Under the pieces are notes generated by a model that worked only from the letters and a program-made list of their open reading frames with translations, did no database searches and was not told where the DNA came from. DNA of 64,000 nt. Source: Paracoccus nototheniae. GTDB taxonomy: Bacteria > Pseudomonadota > Alphaproteobacteria > Rhodobacterales > Rhodobacteraceae. Within the stretch, counting starts at the first letter, position 1; every line of letters begins with the position of its first letter. The stretch lies in NCBI RefSeq assembly GCF_004335005.1, contig NZ_RQRT01000004.1, positions 113,064 to 177,063 of the forward strand, in the 5' to 3' direction. The position numbers and the translations under genes are program-made. Below, one piece after another: positions 53,038 through 61,568 of the stretch.

Positions 53038-54069
53038 ATGGCGCGGCCCAACAAGAAGCTTATCGGCGTAGTGCTGTGCCTCACCGCGATCGTGCTCGGT
53101 GCGGTCGCATGGACCTGGGCCAAGTCGAGTGGCGAAACCTCTACCGACAACGCCTTTGTGCGTGGCGACATCACCTCGCTCGCTCCAAAAGTCGGTGGCT
53201 ATGTGATGAGCGTCGAGGTCGCCGACAATCAGACCGTGAGAGCGGGCGATGTCCTGTTTCGAATTGACGATCGCGACTACCGGGCCCGCCTCGCGCAAGC
53301 AGATGCTAATGTCGAGGCAGCCAAGGCTCGCCTCGCAAACACCGCCGCAGACACGACGCTGCAACGTGCCACGATCCGCCAAGCGACGGCGCAGCGGCAA
53401 GCCGCACTCGCTGAATTAAATCTCGCCACGAAGGCTAGCGACCGCCGCCGAGAACTCATCCGGTCGAGCGCGGTCAGCCAAGCGCAGGTCGATGAAAGCG
53501 ACGCGGCCCGTACTCGCGCGGAAGCTGGTGTGGCCGCCGCCTCTGCAACCGTGGATGCTCAGCAGGAACGGATCACCGTACTCGGCACCCAGCGCGAAGC
53601 CGCCGCGGCCGCCGTCGCGCAGGCCGAAGCTGCGCGCGACCTTGCAAGGCTCGACCTTGAGAGCACTGTCGTGCGCGCACCGGTAGGAGGCGTGGTGGGC
53701 AATCGACAGGTCCGCGTCGGTCGTCTCGTCGCGCCGGGCGCGCCGCTTCTCGACATCGTTCCCGTGAATGACGTTTGGCTCGTCGCGAATTTCAAGGAGA
53801 CCCAAGTCGCCAACATCCGGCCAGGACAGCGGGCTCGAATTTCGATCGACGGCTACCCGGATCGTACTTTTGAAGGCGTTGTGGACAGTTTCGCACCGGG
53901 CAGCGGCTCGGCCTTCAGCCTGCTCCCCGCCGATAACGCAACCGGGAATTTCATCCGTGTCGTCCAGCGAGTGCCGGTCAAGATCCGGCTGGTGAACAAT
54001 CCACTGCCGGGCAGGATCGTCCCCGGTCTCTCCGCGCGAGTGGAGATCGAGCGCGGAAGTGGCTCATGA
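53038..54069 (+). CDS. HlyD/EmrA-type membrane fusion protein of a drug efflux pump
   Basis: A 343-residue periplasmic adaptor: N-terminal transmembrane segment (residues 7-27), lipoyl-type half motifs (STDNAFVRGDITSLAPKVGGYVMSVEVADNQTVRAGDVLFRID), a long alpha-hairpin (about residues 85-205) and a beta-barrel (VVRAPVGGVVGNRQVRVGRLVAPGAPLLDIVP). The D-N-A-F-V-R-G opening is EmrA-like. It links the MFS pump encoded next (four-base overlap) to the outer-membrane channel at 57321. Expression is probably set by the divergent TetR protein. Confidence 0.92.
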   Translation: MARPNKKLIGVVLCLTAIVLGAVAWTWAKSSGETSTDNAFVRGDITSLAPKVGGYVMSVEVADNQTVRAGDVLFRIDDRDYRARLAQADANVEAAKARLANTAADTTLQRATIRQATAQRQAALAELNLATKASDRRRELIRSSAVSQAQVDESDAARTRAEAGVAAASATVDAQQERITVLGTQREAAAAAVAQAEAARDLARLDLESTVVRAPVGGVVGNRQVRVGRLVAPGAPLLDIVPVNDVWLVANFKETQVANIRPGQRARISIDGYPDRTFEGVVDSFAPGSGSAFSLLPADNATGNFIRVVQRVPVKIRLVNNPLPGRIVPGLSARVEIERGSGS

Positions 54070-55670
54070 TTGCCATAACGACCTCTGAACGCAAATCTGT
54101 ACAGACTCACGGCGGCATCCTCATCGCTGCGGTCCTCCTTGCATCGGTCACGGAAGCTGTGGCGAGCACAGTTCTTTCGCTCGGACGCGGCGACATCCTC
54201 GGTGACACTTACGCCACGCCCGACGAGTTCGCGTGGCTCGACATGGGCTATACCGGTCTCAAGCTGATGGGCTTTGTCGCAGCACCATGGCTGATCTCCT
54301 ATTTCGGACCGCGAAAGCTGATCCTCTGGGCTACCGTCATCATGGGCGCGGCCTGTGCGCTTGCGGCTGTCACTGTCGATCTCGGAGCGCTCACGACCCT
54401 TCGCGTCGTTCAAGGCTTCGCAGGCGGCGTCCTGCTCGTGGCCGGCCAAACGCTGCTGTTTTTTTCCTACCCTCGAGAACAGCAGCCCATTGTCCAGGCG
54501 CTTTTCGCAATGGGGTCCGTGGTTGCGCCGGCGACGATTGCTCCGGCACTGCAGGGCTGGTTGCTCGACAATCAATCCTGGACATGGATTTTCTTCGGGA
54601 ACGCTCCGATTGCGATAGGGGCCGTCGGCCTTCTCCTCATGTCGAATGCGGGACCGGACGAAGCATCGCAGACCGGCCCATTCGACTGGATCGGCTTTGC
54701 CTTCTTCGCGACGAGCCTCGGCTGCGTGACCTACATCTGCAGCCAAGGAAGCCGCTGGAACTGGTTCGATGAGCCACGCATCGTCTGGCTGACGATCGGA
54801 GCCGTGGCCGCGTTCGGTGCTTTTGTCGTGCGCCAAATCACGACGCGTCAGCAAACCCTGCTCCAGTTCGGCGCATTCAAGACCGACGACTTCGCTTTTG
54901 CTTTCGTTGTCAGCTTTGTCGCAGGGGCCGCACTCTTTGGAAGCGCCTTTCTGATACCCGCTTTCGCAGTTTCCGTTCTGGCCTTCACGCCGACCGACGC
55001 AGGGCAACTCCTTCTTCCAAGCGGCGGACTTTTCGTTGGGGCGCTTCTTCTCGCAGCGCTCCTGATGCAGGCGCGTAAGATTCCACCGATCGCCACCGTC
55101 CCCCTTGGTATTCTGCTGATCATGGTCGCGATGTGGATGCTGTCATGGTCGACCAGCCAGAGCGGCTCCGATGACATGATGCCCGCGATCCTCTTGCGGG
55201 GCCTCGGGTTGGGGTTCCTGTTTCTCTCGATCACCCTCATCGCATTCGGCGGCCTGCCAAAGCATCTCGTTGCGTCCGGTATCGGACTATTTAACGTCGG
55301 CCGCCAACTGGGCGGGTTGATAGGCGTCGCGACCCTGCAGACGCTCATCGATCATCAGGTAGTCGGCAATCAGGCGGTCTTGGGAGCCTCCATCAGCGCA
55401 GGCACCCCCGCCGTTGCCGAGCGCCTCGCGACCACGACTGCGATGCTGATCGGACGGGGCATGGATGCCGCCGGAGCAAACCAGGCCGCTTCGCTGCTTC
55501 TAGGGCGGGCCGTCGGCGGACAGTCCACCGTCATCGCCTTCAACACGGCCTTCAATGCAGTAGCCCTGCTCTTCGTGATCGCCGCGCCGGTGCTCATCGC
55601 GATCAAGATCGCTCTCGCGCGCGCGGGAAAGGCGCGTCGTGCGCAGATCTCAGCAGAGGAAGGCGTCTAG
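54066..55670 (+). CDS. EmrB/QacA-type MFS drug:H+ antiporter
   Basis: A 534-residue DHA2 transporter with 14 predicted transmembrane helices. Motif A-like region between helices 2 and 3, and the drug-antiporter motif C region GFAGGVLLVAGQTLLFFSYPRE. It would export hydrophobic toxicants from the inner membrane through the EmrA-type adaptor and the NodT channel. It starts within the end of the emrA-like gene and ends one base before a TetR-like gene, which is therefore in the same operon. Confidence 0.9.
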   Translation: MIAITTSERKSVQTHGGILIAAVLLASVTEAVASTVLSLGRGDILGDTYATPDEFAWLDMGYTGLKLMGFVAAPWLISYFGPRKLILWATVIMGAACALAAVTVDLGALTTLRVVQGFAGGVLLVAGQTLLFFSYPREQQPIVQALFAMGSVVAPATIAPALQGWLLDNQSWTWIFFGNAPIAIGAVGLLLMSNAGPDEASQTGPFDWIGFAFFATSLGCVTYICSQGSRWNWFDEPRIVWLTIGAVAAFGAFVVRQITTRQQTLLQFGAFKTDDFAFAFVVSFVAGAALFGSAFLIPAFAVSVLAFTPTDAGQLLLPSGGLFVGALLLAALLMQARKIPPIATVPLGILLIMVAMWMLSWSTSQSGSDDMMPAILLRGLGLGFLFLSITLIAFGGLPKHLVASGIGLFNVGRQLGGLIGVATLQTLIDHQVVGNQAVLGASISAGTPAVAERLATTTAMLIGRGMDAAGANQAASLLLGRAVGGQSTVIAFNTAFNAVALLFVIAAPVLIAIKIALARAGKARRAQISAEEGV

Positions 55671-55671
55671 C

Positions 55672-56304
55672 ATGATCGGCAACCCCACCAACTCCGCCAA
55701 CGGTCCTGAGCATCGCGACGCGATGCTGCAGACGCTTACCCTGAGCCTCGAAGATCCACACGGCACGCTGCTTGGTCTCGATCCTGTCCTCGAACGCGAA
55801 GGCTATTCGCACGACGAAATTCTCTCCGCCTTCGGCTGCATCGATGACCTTCTCGTCGCGATCGCGGAGCGCAAAGCCGCCTACCTCATCACGCCCCTGA
55901 CCGGGGCTCAACGGATCGCCGACCTGGATTTGGTGCGGCGTGTGCTGACCGAATTCGGCACATTGGCGTGGCGGGAATATTCAAGCTCCATCATCGCGCT
56001 GGTGCGGCTGATGATGGCGGAAGGCGCGCGCAGCCCCGATTTGCGCAAACGGGTTTACGACGCGGGCCCAGCTGCGGTTGCCCTCGAACTTCGGAAGTTT
56101 TTCTCGCGAGCGCATGGCCTAGGCGTCTTGTCGGTATCCGACGCGCACCTCGCGGCCGAACAGCTCATGGGGATGCTTCGAGAACCCCTATACAAGGCGC
56201 TTATGCTGCATCCCGCAGGCTCAGCCACAGCAGCCGACGCCGTAGAGCCCGTCGCCGCGAGCATCGATCTGGTTCTAAACGGCTGCGCGCGCGGGCAGGC
56301 GTGA
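55672..56304 (+). CDS. TetR-like protein with degenerate HTH and AefR-like effector domain
   Basis: A 210-residue protein whose C-terminal half is an AefR/TetR effector domain (ALVRLMMAEGARSPDLRKRVYDAGPAAVALELRKFF). The N-terminal half aligns in length with a TetR HTH (LSLEDPHGTLLGLDPVLEREGYSHDEILSAFGCIDDLLVAI) but lacks the usual G-x-S-K-x-T-L-Y recognition-helix signature. It may still bind DNA with altered specificity, or act only as a ligand sensor or heterodimer partner. It follows the MFS gene by one base and its stop overlaps the next start (ATGA). Confidence 0.78.
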   Translation: MIGNPTNSANGPEHRDAMLQTLTLSLEDPHGTLLGLDPVLEREGYSHDEILSAFGCIDDLLVAIAERKAAYLITPLTGAQRIADLDLVRRVLTEFGTLAWREYSSSIIALVRLMMAEGARSPDLRKRVYDAGPAAVALELRKFFSRAHGLGVLSVSDAHLAAEQLMGMLREPLYKALMLHPAGSATAADAVEPVAASIDLVLNGCARGQA

Positions 56305-57317
56305 TGTTCGACCGCGACGACACCCCTCAGATCCGCGCCGCTTGGCTCCGTCGCAGGAACAGCCCCGGCGTCGACCAAAAAGTCGTGTCCGCCGTTCCGG
56401 CGGACCTTGCCAACAGCGCTGACGAGAACGGCTCTCTCGTCACGCTCGACCCGGTCGAATGGATCATCTGCTTCGTCCCTGGACTGCAAGCGCAATGGTG
56501 GCACCGCTTCGTGTTCAGCAAACACAAGCACGTGTTTGCGATGCGACCGACGAGCACGGGAAGCTGGATTCTCGTTGAGCCTTGGTGGTCGCGCATGATG
56601 GTCACGGTCCTGCCGCCGGCCGATGCGGTCAAGTTCCTGCGCTGGGGCGGCACGGGGGACATCCTGAGAGTGCGTGAAGCCGTGCCTGGCCACGCCAGCC
56701 AGGTCCGAGGCTGGTCAAACTGCGCCGTCCTTACGGCCTTCGTTCTCGGCCGACGGAGCTTCACCTGGACGCCGCACGGGCTGTACCTTCAGTTGCTGCG
56801 AGAGAAGGACACCAGTCGCGAAAGTGTCGAGACTCTTCTGGTCGAGCAGTTCACCAAGGTGGTGAGCCAGCATTCCGACAGCGCCCTCGCGGTCAGCGCC
56901 GATCAGCTTTCCCTGCCATTCCGTGAGCTTTTGACCATCATCGGCCGCAATCTACTTGAGGCGATGATGACGCCGTCGCTTCTCGAGGTCTGCTACACCG
57001 CCGTTCTCGAGGCCGAGCGATATCCAGCGGCCACGCGGGTATACGCCGAACACGGCCCCAAGCGTGCGATCGCGGTTCTCTCCAAGATTCTCGAGCAGGC
57101 TGTTCGCGACGGCCATATCGAGCTTTCCGATTGCGATGCGGGAGCAAGGCAGTTCCTTGCCATGCTCCACGGCGACATTCACCTGCAGGCGATCCTGCAA
57201 ATCGGTGAAGTGCCCACGCCCTCCGAAATAGACCTCCGCGCGCGCACTGCGGTGAAGCTGTTCCTAGACGGCATGACCGCTGGCCGGGCGACGGCGCCCG
57301 TCAATGAAGGACAATAG
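56304..57317 (+). CDS. Fusion of an unrelated N-terminal domain to an AefR-like TetR effector domain
   Basis: A 337-residue protein. Residues about 200-330 are an AefR-type TetR effector domain (LSLPFRELLTIIGRNLLEAMMTPSLLEVCYTAVLEAERYP, then EHGPKRAIAVLS), but no TetR HTH precedes it. Instead residues 50-165 carry a domain with WWHRFVF (His67) and WSNCAVLTAFVLGRR (Cys140), which in order His then Cys resembles permuted papain-like folds; this is a suggestion only. The protein is expressed in the pump operon between the TetR-like gene (one-base-coupled) and the channel gene. It could sense a pump substrate and act on a protein or lipid target. Confidence 0.75.
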   Translation: MFDRDDTPQIRAAWLRRRNSPGVDQKVVSAVPADLANSADENGSLVTLDPVEWIICFVPGLQAQWWHRFVFSKHKHVFAMRPTSTGSWILVEPWWSRMMVTVLPPADAVKFLRWGGTGDILRVREAVPGHASQVRGWSNCAVLTAFVLGRRSFTWTPHGLYLQLLREKDTSRESVETLLVEQFTKVVSQHSDSALAVSADQLSLPFRELLTIIGRNLLEAMMTPSLLEVCYTAVLEAERYPAATRVYAEHGPKRAIAVLSKILEQAVRDGHIELSDCDAGARQFLAMLHGDIHLQAILQIGEVPTPSEIDLRARTAVKLFLDGMTAGRATAPVNEGQ

Positions 57318-57320
57318 CCA

Positions 57321-58766
57321 GTGCAAAGACTTCCCAGCATTAGCAGTCGCTGCCTGCCGCTTGGGCTGGCCATCCCGTGCCTGCTGTTAAGCGCCTGTGT
57401 TGTTGGGCCCGACTTCGAGGCGCCAGCCGTACCCGTTAGCGAGGCCTGGATTTCGCCGGTCAACACAGCCGAAGTGGACGCCGCGTGGTGGCGCAAGCTC
57501 AACGATCCCATTCTGATCGAATTGGTCGACGCGGCAATTGCCAACAACAAGGACCTCGACGAGGCCGCAGCGCGCCTGCGCGAGGCCCGCGCCAACCGGG
57601 ACGCCGTTCTCGGCCGCCAATTCCCCCAAGTCGGGGCGGCGGGGGTGGCCACAGAGAATCGTCTCAGCTCCAATGGGCAGTTGCCGGTAGGCAAGATCCC
57701 GGCGCTCGAACCGGAGTTCTCCATCTACGACATCGGCTTCGACGCCTCCTGGGAGATCGATCTGTGGGGAGGCACGCGGCGCGCCGTGGAGAGTGCCAAC
57801 GCTCGCGTCGAGGCGGCCGAAGAAGCGCGGCGTGGCGTCATCCTTCAGGTCATTGGTGAAGTCGTTCGCTCCTATATAGACCTTCGCACCGCGCAGGCCC
57901 TCCGGGCGAGCGTGCGCGAGGACGCTGACGCTCAATTTAGCATTGCCCAGATCGTCGCGGACCGCTTACGCGTCGGTGCGGCCTCGCGTTTCGATCTCAC
58001 ACGCGCTCAGGCCCAGGCGCGGACAATGGCGGGTGCCATCCCGGGTCTGGAGGCGGACGCCACCGCGGCCGCCTTCCGCCTCGCAGTTCTGGTCGGGGAG
58101 CCCCCAGAAGCTCGATACGAGCAGCTCTCCGCCCCGACTGCCTTGCCGACAAGCGACCTCGATTTCTCGGTGGGCTTGCGCTCGGATCTCCTGCGCAGAA
58201 GGCCTGACGTCCGGCAGGCCGAACGCGAGATCGCGGCCGCCACCGCCGATGTCGGCGTCGCCACGGCCGAACTCTTTCCGCGTTTCTCTCTTATCGGAGC
58301 AATCGGACAACAAGCCAGAACTCCGGGGGATTTGTTCGCCAGCGACAGCCTGCGCTTCCAGGTAGGTCCCTCGCTTCGTTGGCCAATATTCTCGGCGGGT
58401 CGCATTCGCGCTCAGATTCGCGCTGCCGACGCCCGCTCAGACGCCGCAGCGATCCGCTACGAACGCGCTGTCCTGAATGCGCTGTCTGATAGCGAAACGG
58501 CGATCAATCGCTTCGCGTCGGCCGAACGCACCACCAGCGAGCGTAACCAGGCTCGCGAAGACGCGCGTGAGGCGCTCCAGCTCGCTCGTACCCGCTATTC
58601 CGCCGGCGAGGACGACCTGACGGTGCTGTTGCAAGCGCAGTCCGCTTATAGCGCCGCCGACCGTCTCGCTCTCCAGGCCAAGGCCGCACAGCTCCAGCAG
58701 CTTGCGGCTCTCTATAAGGCCCTCGGAGGCGGCTGGGAGAATGTGGAGGCTACGCTCACGTCCTAA
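57321..58766 (+). CDS. NodT/OprM-type outer-membrane efflux lipoprotein
   Basis: A 481-residue TolC-family channel: lipoprotein leader with lipobox LSAC at about residue 25, then VVGPDFEAPAVPV and two outer-membrane efflux repeats (about residues 70-260 and 280-475), including WEIDLWGGTRRAVESANARVEAAEEARRGV and RRPDVRQAEREIAAATADVGVA. It starts with GTG three bases after the fusion gene and completes a tripartite pump with the EmrA- and EmrB-type proteins. Confidence 0.92.
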   Translation: MQRLPSISSRCLPLGLAIPCLLLSACVVGPDFEAPAVPVSEAWISPVNTAEVDAAWWRKLNDPILIELVDAAIANNKDLDEAAARLREARANRDAVLGRQFPQVGAAGVATENRLSSNGQLPVGKIPALEPEFSIYDIGFDASWEIDLWGGTRRAVESANARVEAAEEARRGVILQVIGEVVRSYIDLRTAQALRASVREDADAQFSIAQIVADRLRVGAASRFDLTRAQAQARTMAGAIPGLEADATAAAFRLAVLVGEPPEARYEQLSAPTALPTSDLDFSVGLRSDLLRRRPDVRQAEREIAAATADVGVATAELFPRFSLIGAIGQQARTPGDLFASDSLRFQVGPSLRWPIFSAGRIRAQIRAADARSDAAAIRYERAVLNALSDSETAINRFASAERTTSERNQAREDAREALQLARTRYSAGEDDLTVLLQAQSAYSAADRLALQAKAAQLQQLAALYKALGGGWENVEATLTS

Positions 58767-58824
58767 GCCCGGCCGATGCCGCCGTTCAAACTAGGTGCCG
58801 CGGCTTGCGAAATACGGAGGAAGC

Positions 58825-59214
58825 ATGCCCGAGAAGAAGCAACGTCCGTTATCACCACATGCCTCAATTTACCGTCCTCCCGCGGCGATGATGACGTCGA
58901 TCATGCATCGCATCTCGGCGTGCGCGATGTCGTTCATCGGAGCGCCTATGCTGGTCTGGTGGCTGTGGTCGCTCGCCGAGGGGCCGCGTACCTACGAACA
59001 GTTCACCGGCTTCGCCTCCAGTTGGCTCGGCACGTTCATCCTGTTCGGCTTGAGTTGGTGCTTCTTCCAGCATCTCGCGTCGGGCATCCGCCACCTCATC
59101 ATGGATATCGGCGCCGGCTTCGAGCTTAAGACCGCTCAGCGAGGCGCCTTGGCGACGTTCGCGATTTCCGCCGTCCTGACCGTCGCATTTTGGACGGTCC
59201 TAACACTGAAGTAG
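58825..59214 (+). CDS. sdhC: Orphan succinate dehydrogenase cytochrome b556 subunit
   Basis: A 129-residue SdhC with three transmembrane segments (about residues 29-49, 66-86, 104-126). Family motifs are intact: RPLSPHASIYR, TSIMHRISA (Ser, His and Arg of the quinone site) and the heme-ligand His in SGIRHLIMDIG. No sdhD, sdhA or sdhB gene is in the window, so it is an extra copy that would have to replace or compete with the chromosomal subunit. The ATG at 58825 has GGAGG before it. The next gene, 11 bases on, encodes a small membrane protein. It may give resistance to a respiratory-chain inhibitor, a hypothesis suggested by the efflux-gene context. Confidence 0.88.
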   Translation: MPEKKQRPLSPHASIYRPPAAMMTSIMHRISACAMSFIGAPMLVWWLWSLAEGPRTYEQFTGFASSWLGTFILFGLSWCFFQHLASGIRHLIMDIGAGFELKTAQRGALATFAISAVLTVAFWTVLTLK

Positions 59215-59225
59215 GAGGCTTTCGA

Positions 59226-59369
59226 ATGAACTCTCGCCAGATCCAAAAGTGGGCGGAGCTCCTAGTTTTGATTTCACCGCGCAACAGTATCGGAGCTACC
59301 CTCCTGCTTGTATTTGGGGTGGCGATAGTCTGCGCAGCGTTCAGCACGATCTTTTGGATCGTCGGCTGA
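59226..59369 (+). CDS. Small membrane protein, 47 residues, in the sdhC transcript
   Basis: MNSRQIQKWAELLVLISPRNS, then a strongly hydrophobic stretch (LLLVFGVAIVCAAFSTIFWIV) to the stop at 59369. A complete AGGAGG lies 8 bases before the ATG. One transmembrane span. No family recognised; because of its size and position after sdhC it may be an accessory or replacement small subunit. The TetR gene follows after six bases. Confidence 0.6.
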   Translation: MNSRQIQKWAELLVLISPRNSIGATLLLVFGVAIVCAAFSTIFWIVG

Positions 59370-59375
59370 GCCGCC

Positions 59376-60038
59376 ATGAGCAGACGAGAGGCCGGTCGCA
59401 GAGAGTCACGACGGCTTGAACGACGTGAAACGATCATTCAGACGGCGCAGGAGCAGTTCCTGCAGAATGGATTTTCCGGCACGTCCATGTCTCAAATCGC
59501 CGAGCGCCTCGGGGGGTCGAAGGCGACGCTCTGGACCTACTTTTCTTCGAAAGAGGATCTCTTCAGACATGTCGTCAATGCTGCATCAATGGAATTGCAG
59601 CGTGAGTTGACCTTAGGGCTCAAGGAAAATGACATCCTTGAGGACGCGCTACTCCGGTTCTGTCGGCAGCTAATCGAGAGCGTTGTGTCCGCACGCGCGC
59701 TTGCGCTCCGCCGCGTGGTCGCCGCCGAAGCCGTACGATTCCCCGAGGTGGCCCAAATCTTTTTCCGCAACGCACCAGCACGCCTTCATAGCCTGCTAGC
59801 TACGATCCTCGAGACGCACATGAGGAACGGCAATCTACGCTCAGCCGATGCCTTGGAGGCCGCCCAGGTCCTAACGTCCATCTGCCATGGAAATTGCTTT
59901 CGCAGCGTTGCATTCGGACTGAGCAAGAACGTAGAAGCCCACGAAATCCGCGCCGATGCGAGATTGGCCGTCGATGTGTTTTTGCGCGCCTACGGCTGCC
60001 CTGGGCGGATGAGCGGGCGCCTTTCAGCTAAGGAATAA
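59376..60038 (+). CDS. TetR-family regulator with AefR-like effector domain (3)
   Basis: A 220-residue TetR protein: arginine-rich start, HTH at about residues 20-65 (IIQTAQEQFLQNGFSGTSMSQIAERLGGSKATLWTYFSSKEDLF) and an effector domain (LALRRVVAAEAVRFPEVAQIFFRNAPARLHSLLATIL). It closes the apparent sdhC-small membrane protein-TetR operon, a common layout for an autoregulated cassette. Confidence 0.92.
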   Translation: MSRREAGRRESRRLERRETIIQTAQEQFLQNGFSGTSMSQIAERLGGSKATLWTYFSSKEDLFRHVVNAASMELQRELTLGLKENDILEDALLRFCRQLIESVVSARALALRRVVAAEAVRFPEVAQIFFRNAPARLHSLLATILETHMRNGNLRSADALEAAQVLTSICHGNCFRSVAFGLSKNVEAHEIRADARLAVDVFLRAYGCPGRMSGRLSAKE

Positions 60039-60231
60039 ACCCAGCGCCATCGACGAAAGACAGCGCGGCCACCCCGCCTATGTGGCCTCTACAGTATCCG
60101 TTTCTCCGACACCCGCCTGGAGCGACTTTCGCGGCGGTGAATGGCGCAGCATGTATGTCCGTGCGGACGCGTGAGGCACCGGTCCTGGGCGCTCAAACAT
60201 AGCCGGAAGCGATGCTTGACGGACAGCCGCG

Positions 60232-60519
60232 ATGATCAACTCAAGACTTGGCGGCACGGCTTTGGTCGTTCTGCCGAAGGAGGCGGTAGTGCCAGACAGC
60301 AGATTCCTTACGCCTGACGAGGTGGCTGAACGCTACCGAGGCGGTGTTTCGGTTGGGACTCTTAGAAATTGGCGCGCGATGCGTCTCGGCCCGTCCTTCG
60401 TCAAAATTGGCAAGGCCGTGCTCTACCCCCTCGACGAGCTTGATGCGTGGGATGAAAAGAATAAGGTACAGTGCCGTGCATCCAAGGGGCACCGCGAGCC
60501 TAGGGGTGATCAGGCGTGA
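60232..60519 (+). CDS. Excisionase/AlpA-like HTH_17 protein
   Basis: A 95-residue protein with an HTH_17 domain: FLTPDEVAERYRGGVSVGTLRNWRAMRLGPSFVKIGKAVLYPLDELDAWDEKN (about residues 25-77). Such proteins act as excisionases or small regulators of mobile elements. It is distinct from the rdfS-like gene at 23148. Its position close to the chromosomal petABC genes suggests it belongs to the edge of the mobile region. An alternative internal ATG or GTG start near 60290 is possible. Confidence 0.7.
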   Translation: MINSRLGGTALVVLPKEAVVPDSRFLTPDEVAERYRGGVSVGTLRNWRAMRLGPSFVKIGKAVLYPLDELDAWDEKNKVQCRASKGHREPRGDQA

Positions 60520-60607
60520 TGGTCACGATCGGGCATGATCAACCACCCCCAGTCGCCGGCACCAGTCCCTGCTATATTTCCATTTAACGCTTTTATATCA
60601 ACGGCTT

Positions 60608-60787
60608 AGAATTCTGGAAGGCATGGTCCACAACCACCCCTCGGGCGATCCGACCCCCTCGGACAGCGACATCACCATGACGGCGCGCATCGCGCAGGCG
60701 GCAGACAGCATGGGAATCACCATCCATGACCATCTGATCATCGGAAAGTCCCGCGAACTCAGCTTTCGTTCGGAAGGGTTGCTGTGA
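60608..60787 (+). pseudogene. radC: radC remnant (C-terminal JAB/MPN end only)
   Basis: The translation from about 60608 gives MVHNHPSGDPTPSDSDITM, a run ending DHLIIGKSRELSFRSEGLL and a stop at 60787. This is the C-terminal 55 or so residues of RadC, including the JAMM-type HNHPSGDPTPS metal motif, but the rest (about 170 residues in a full RadC) is missing. RadC genes are common on mobile elements; the remnant was probably cut by an insertion or deletion at this boundary. Confidence 0.8.
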
Positions 60788-60991
60788 CCGGCCCCCGGCC
60801 AAGGGGGCTGCAAGGCCGCACCAGCGTTGCCCAATTCAGACAGATGCGTCGAATTGCGGCGGGCCTCTACGGCTTATCATCTGGACTGACGAGGAATTGA
60901 GGGCTAGAACCGCCTCCGCGAAGGCTGCGTTCGGACGCGGCCCGGAATGTCGTATCGGCCTGCACTTTCGGCCCGAATTGGAGTATGACCC

Positions 60992-61558
60992 GTGTCCCAC
61001 GCAGATGACCACGTAGGCACCCGGAGGGATTTCCTCTATTATGCCGCGGCGGGCGCAGGCACGGTGGCCGCCGGAGCCGCCGCCTGGACGCTTGTGAACC
61101 AGATGAACCCTTCGGCGGATGTGCAGGCGCTGGCCTCCATCCAGGTCGATGTCAGCGGCGTGGGTCCGGGATCGCAGATCACCGTTCTGTTTCTGGGCAA
61201 GCCCGTCTTCATCCGCCGCCGCACGCCCGAGGAAATCGAGGCGGGCCGCGCGGTCGAACTGAACGATCTGCCCGATCAGAACGCACAGAACCCCAACCTG
61301 CCCGATGTCGCGGCGCCCGCGACCGATCAGAACCGTGCGCTGGACGAGACCGGCGAATGGCTGGTTCAGATCGGCGTCTGCACCCATCTGGGCTGCGTGC
61401 CGATCGGCGATGGCGCCGGCGATTTCGGCGGCTGGTTCTGCCCCTGCCACGGCAGCCACTATGACACGGCTGGCCGCATCCGCCGGGGGCCTGCGCCGCA
61501 GAACATGCACATTCCGCTGGCGTCGTTCGTGAACGACACCACCATTCAGCTGGGATAA
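60992..61558 (+). CDS. petA: Ubiquinol-cytochrome c reductase Rieske iron-sulfur subunit
   Basis: A 188-residue Rieske protein: twin-arginine signal anchor ([21 protein letters not shown]), then the two cluster boxes CTHLGC at about residues 128-133 and CPCHGS at about 148-153, giving the Cys-His ligands of the 2Fe-2S cluster. It is exported by the Tat pathway and takes electrons from ubiquinol in the cytochrome bc1 complex. The GTG start at 60992 is the usual family start. First gene of petABC. Confidence 0.95.
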   Translation: MSHADDHVGTRRDFLYYAAAGAGTVAAGAAAWTLVNQMNPSADVQALASIQVDVSGVGPGSQITVLFLGKPVFIRRRTPEEIEAGRAVELNDLPDQNAQNPNLPDVAAPATDQNRALDETGEWLVQIGVCTHLGCVPIGDGAGDFGGWFCPCHGSHYDTAGRIRRGPAPQNMHIPLASFVNDTTIQLG

Positions 61559-61568
61559 GGAGGGTATT

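Noticed and set aside
60593..60834. Minus-strand reading frames over the radC remnant
   Set aside because: The plus-strand translation matches the RadC C-terminus with its HNHPSG motif, so the minus-strand frames are shadows.
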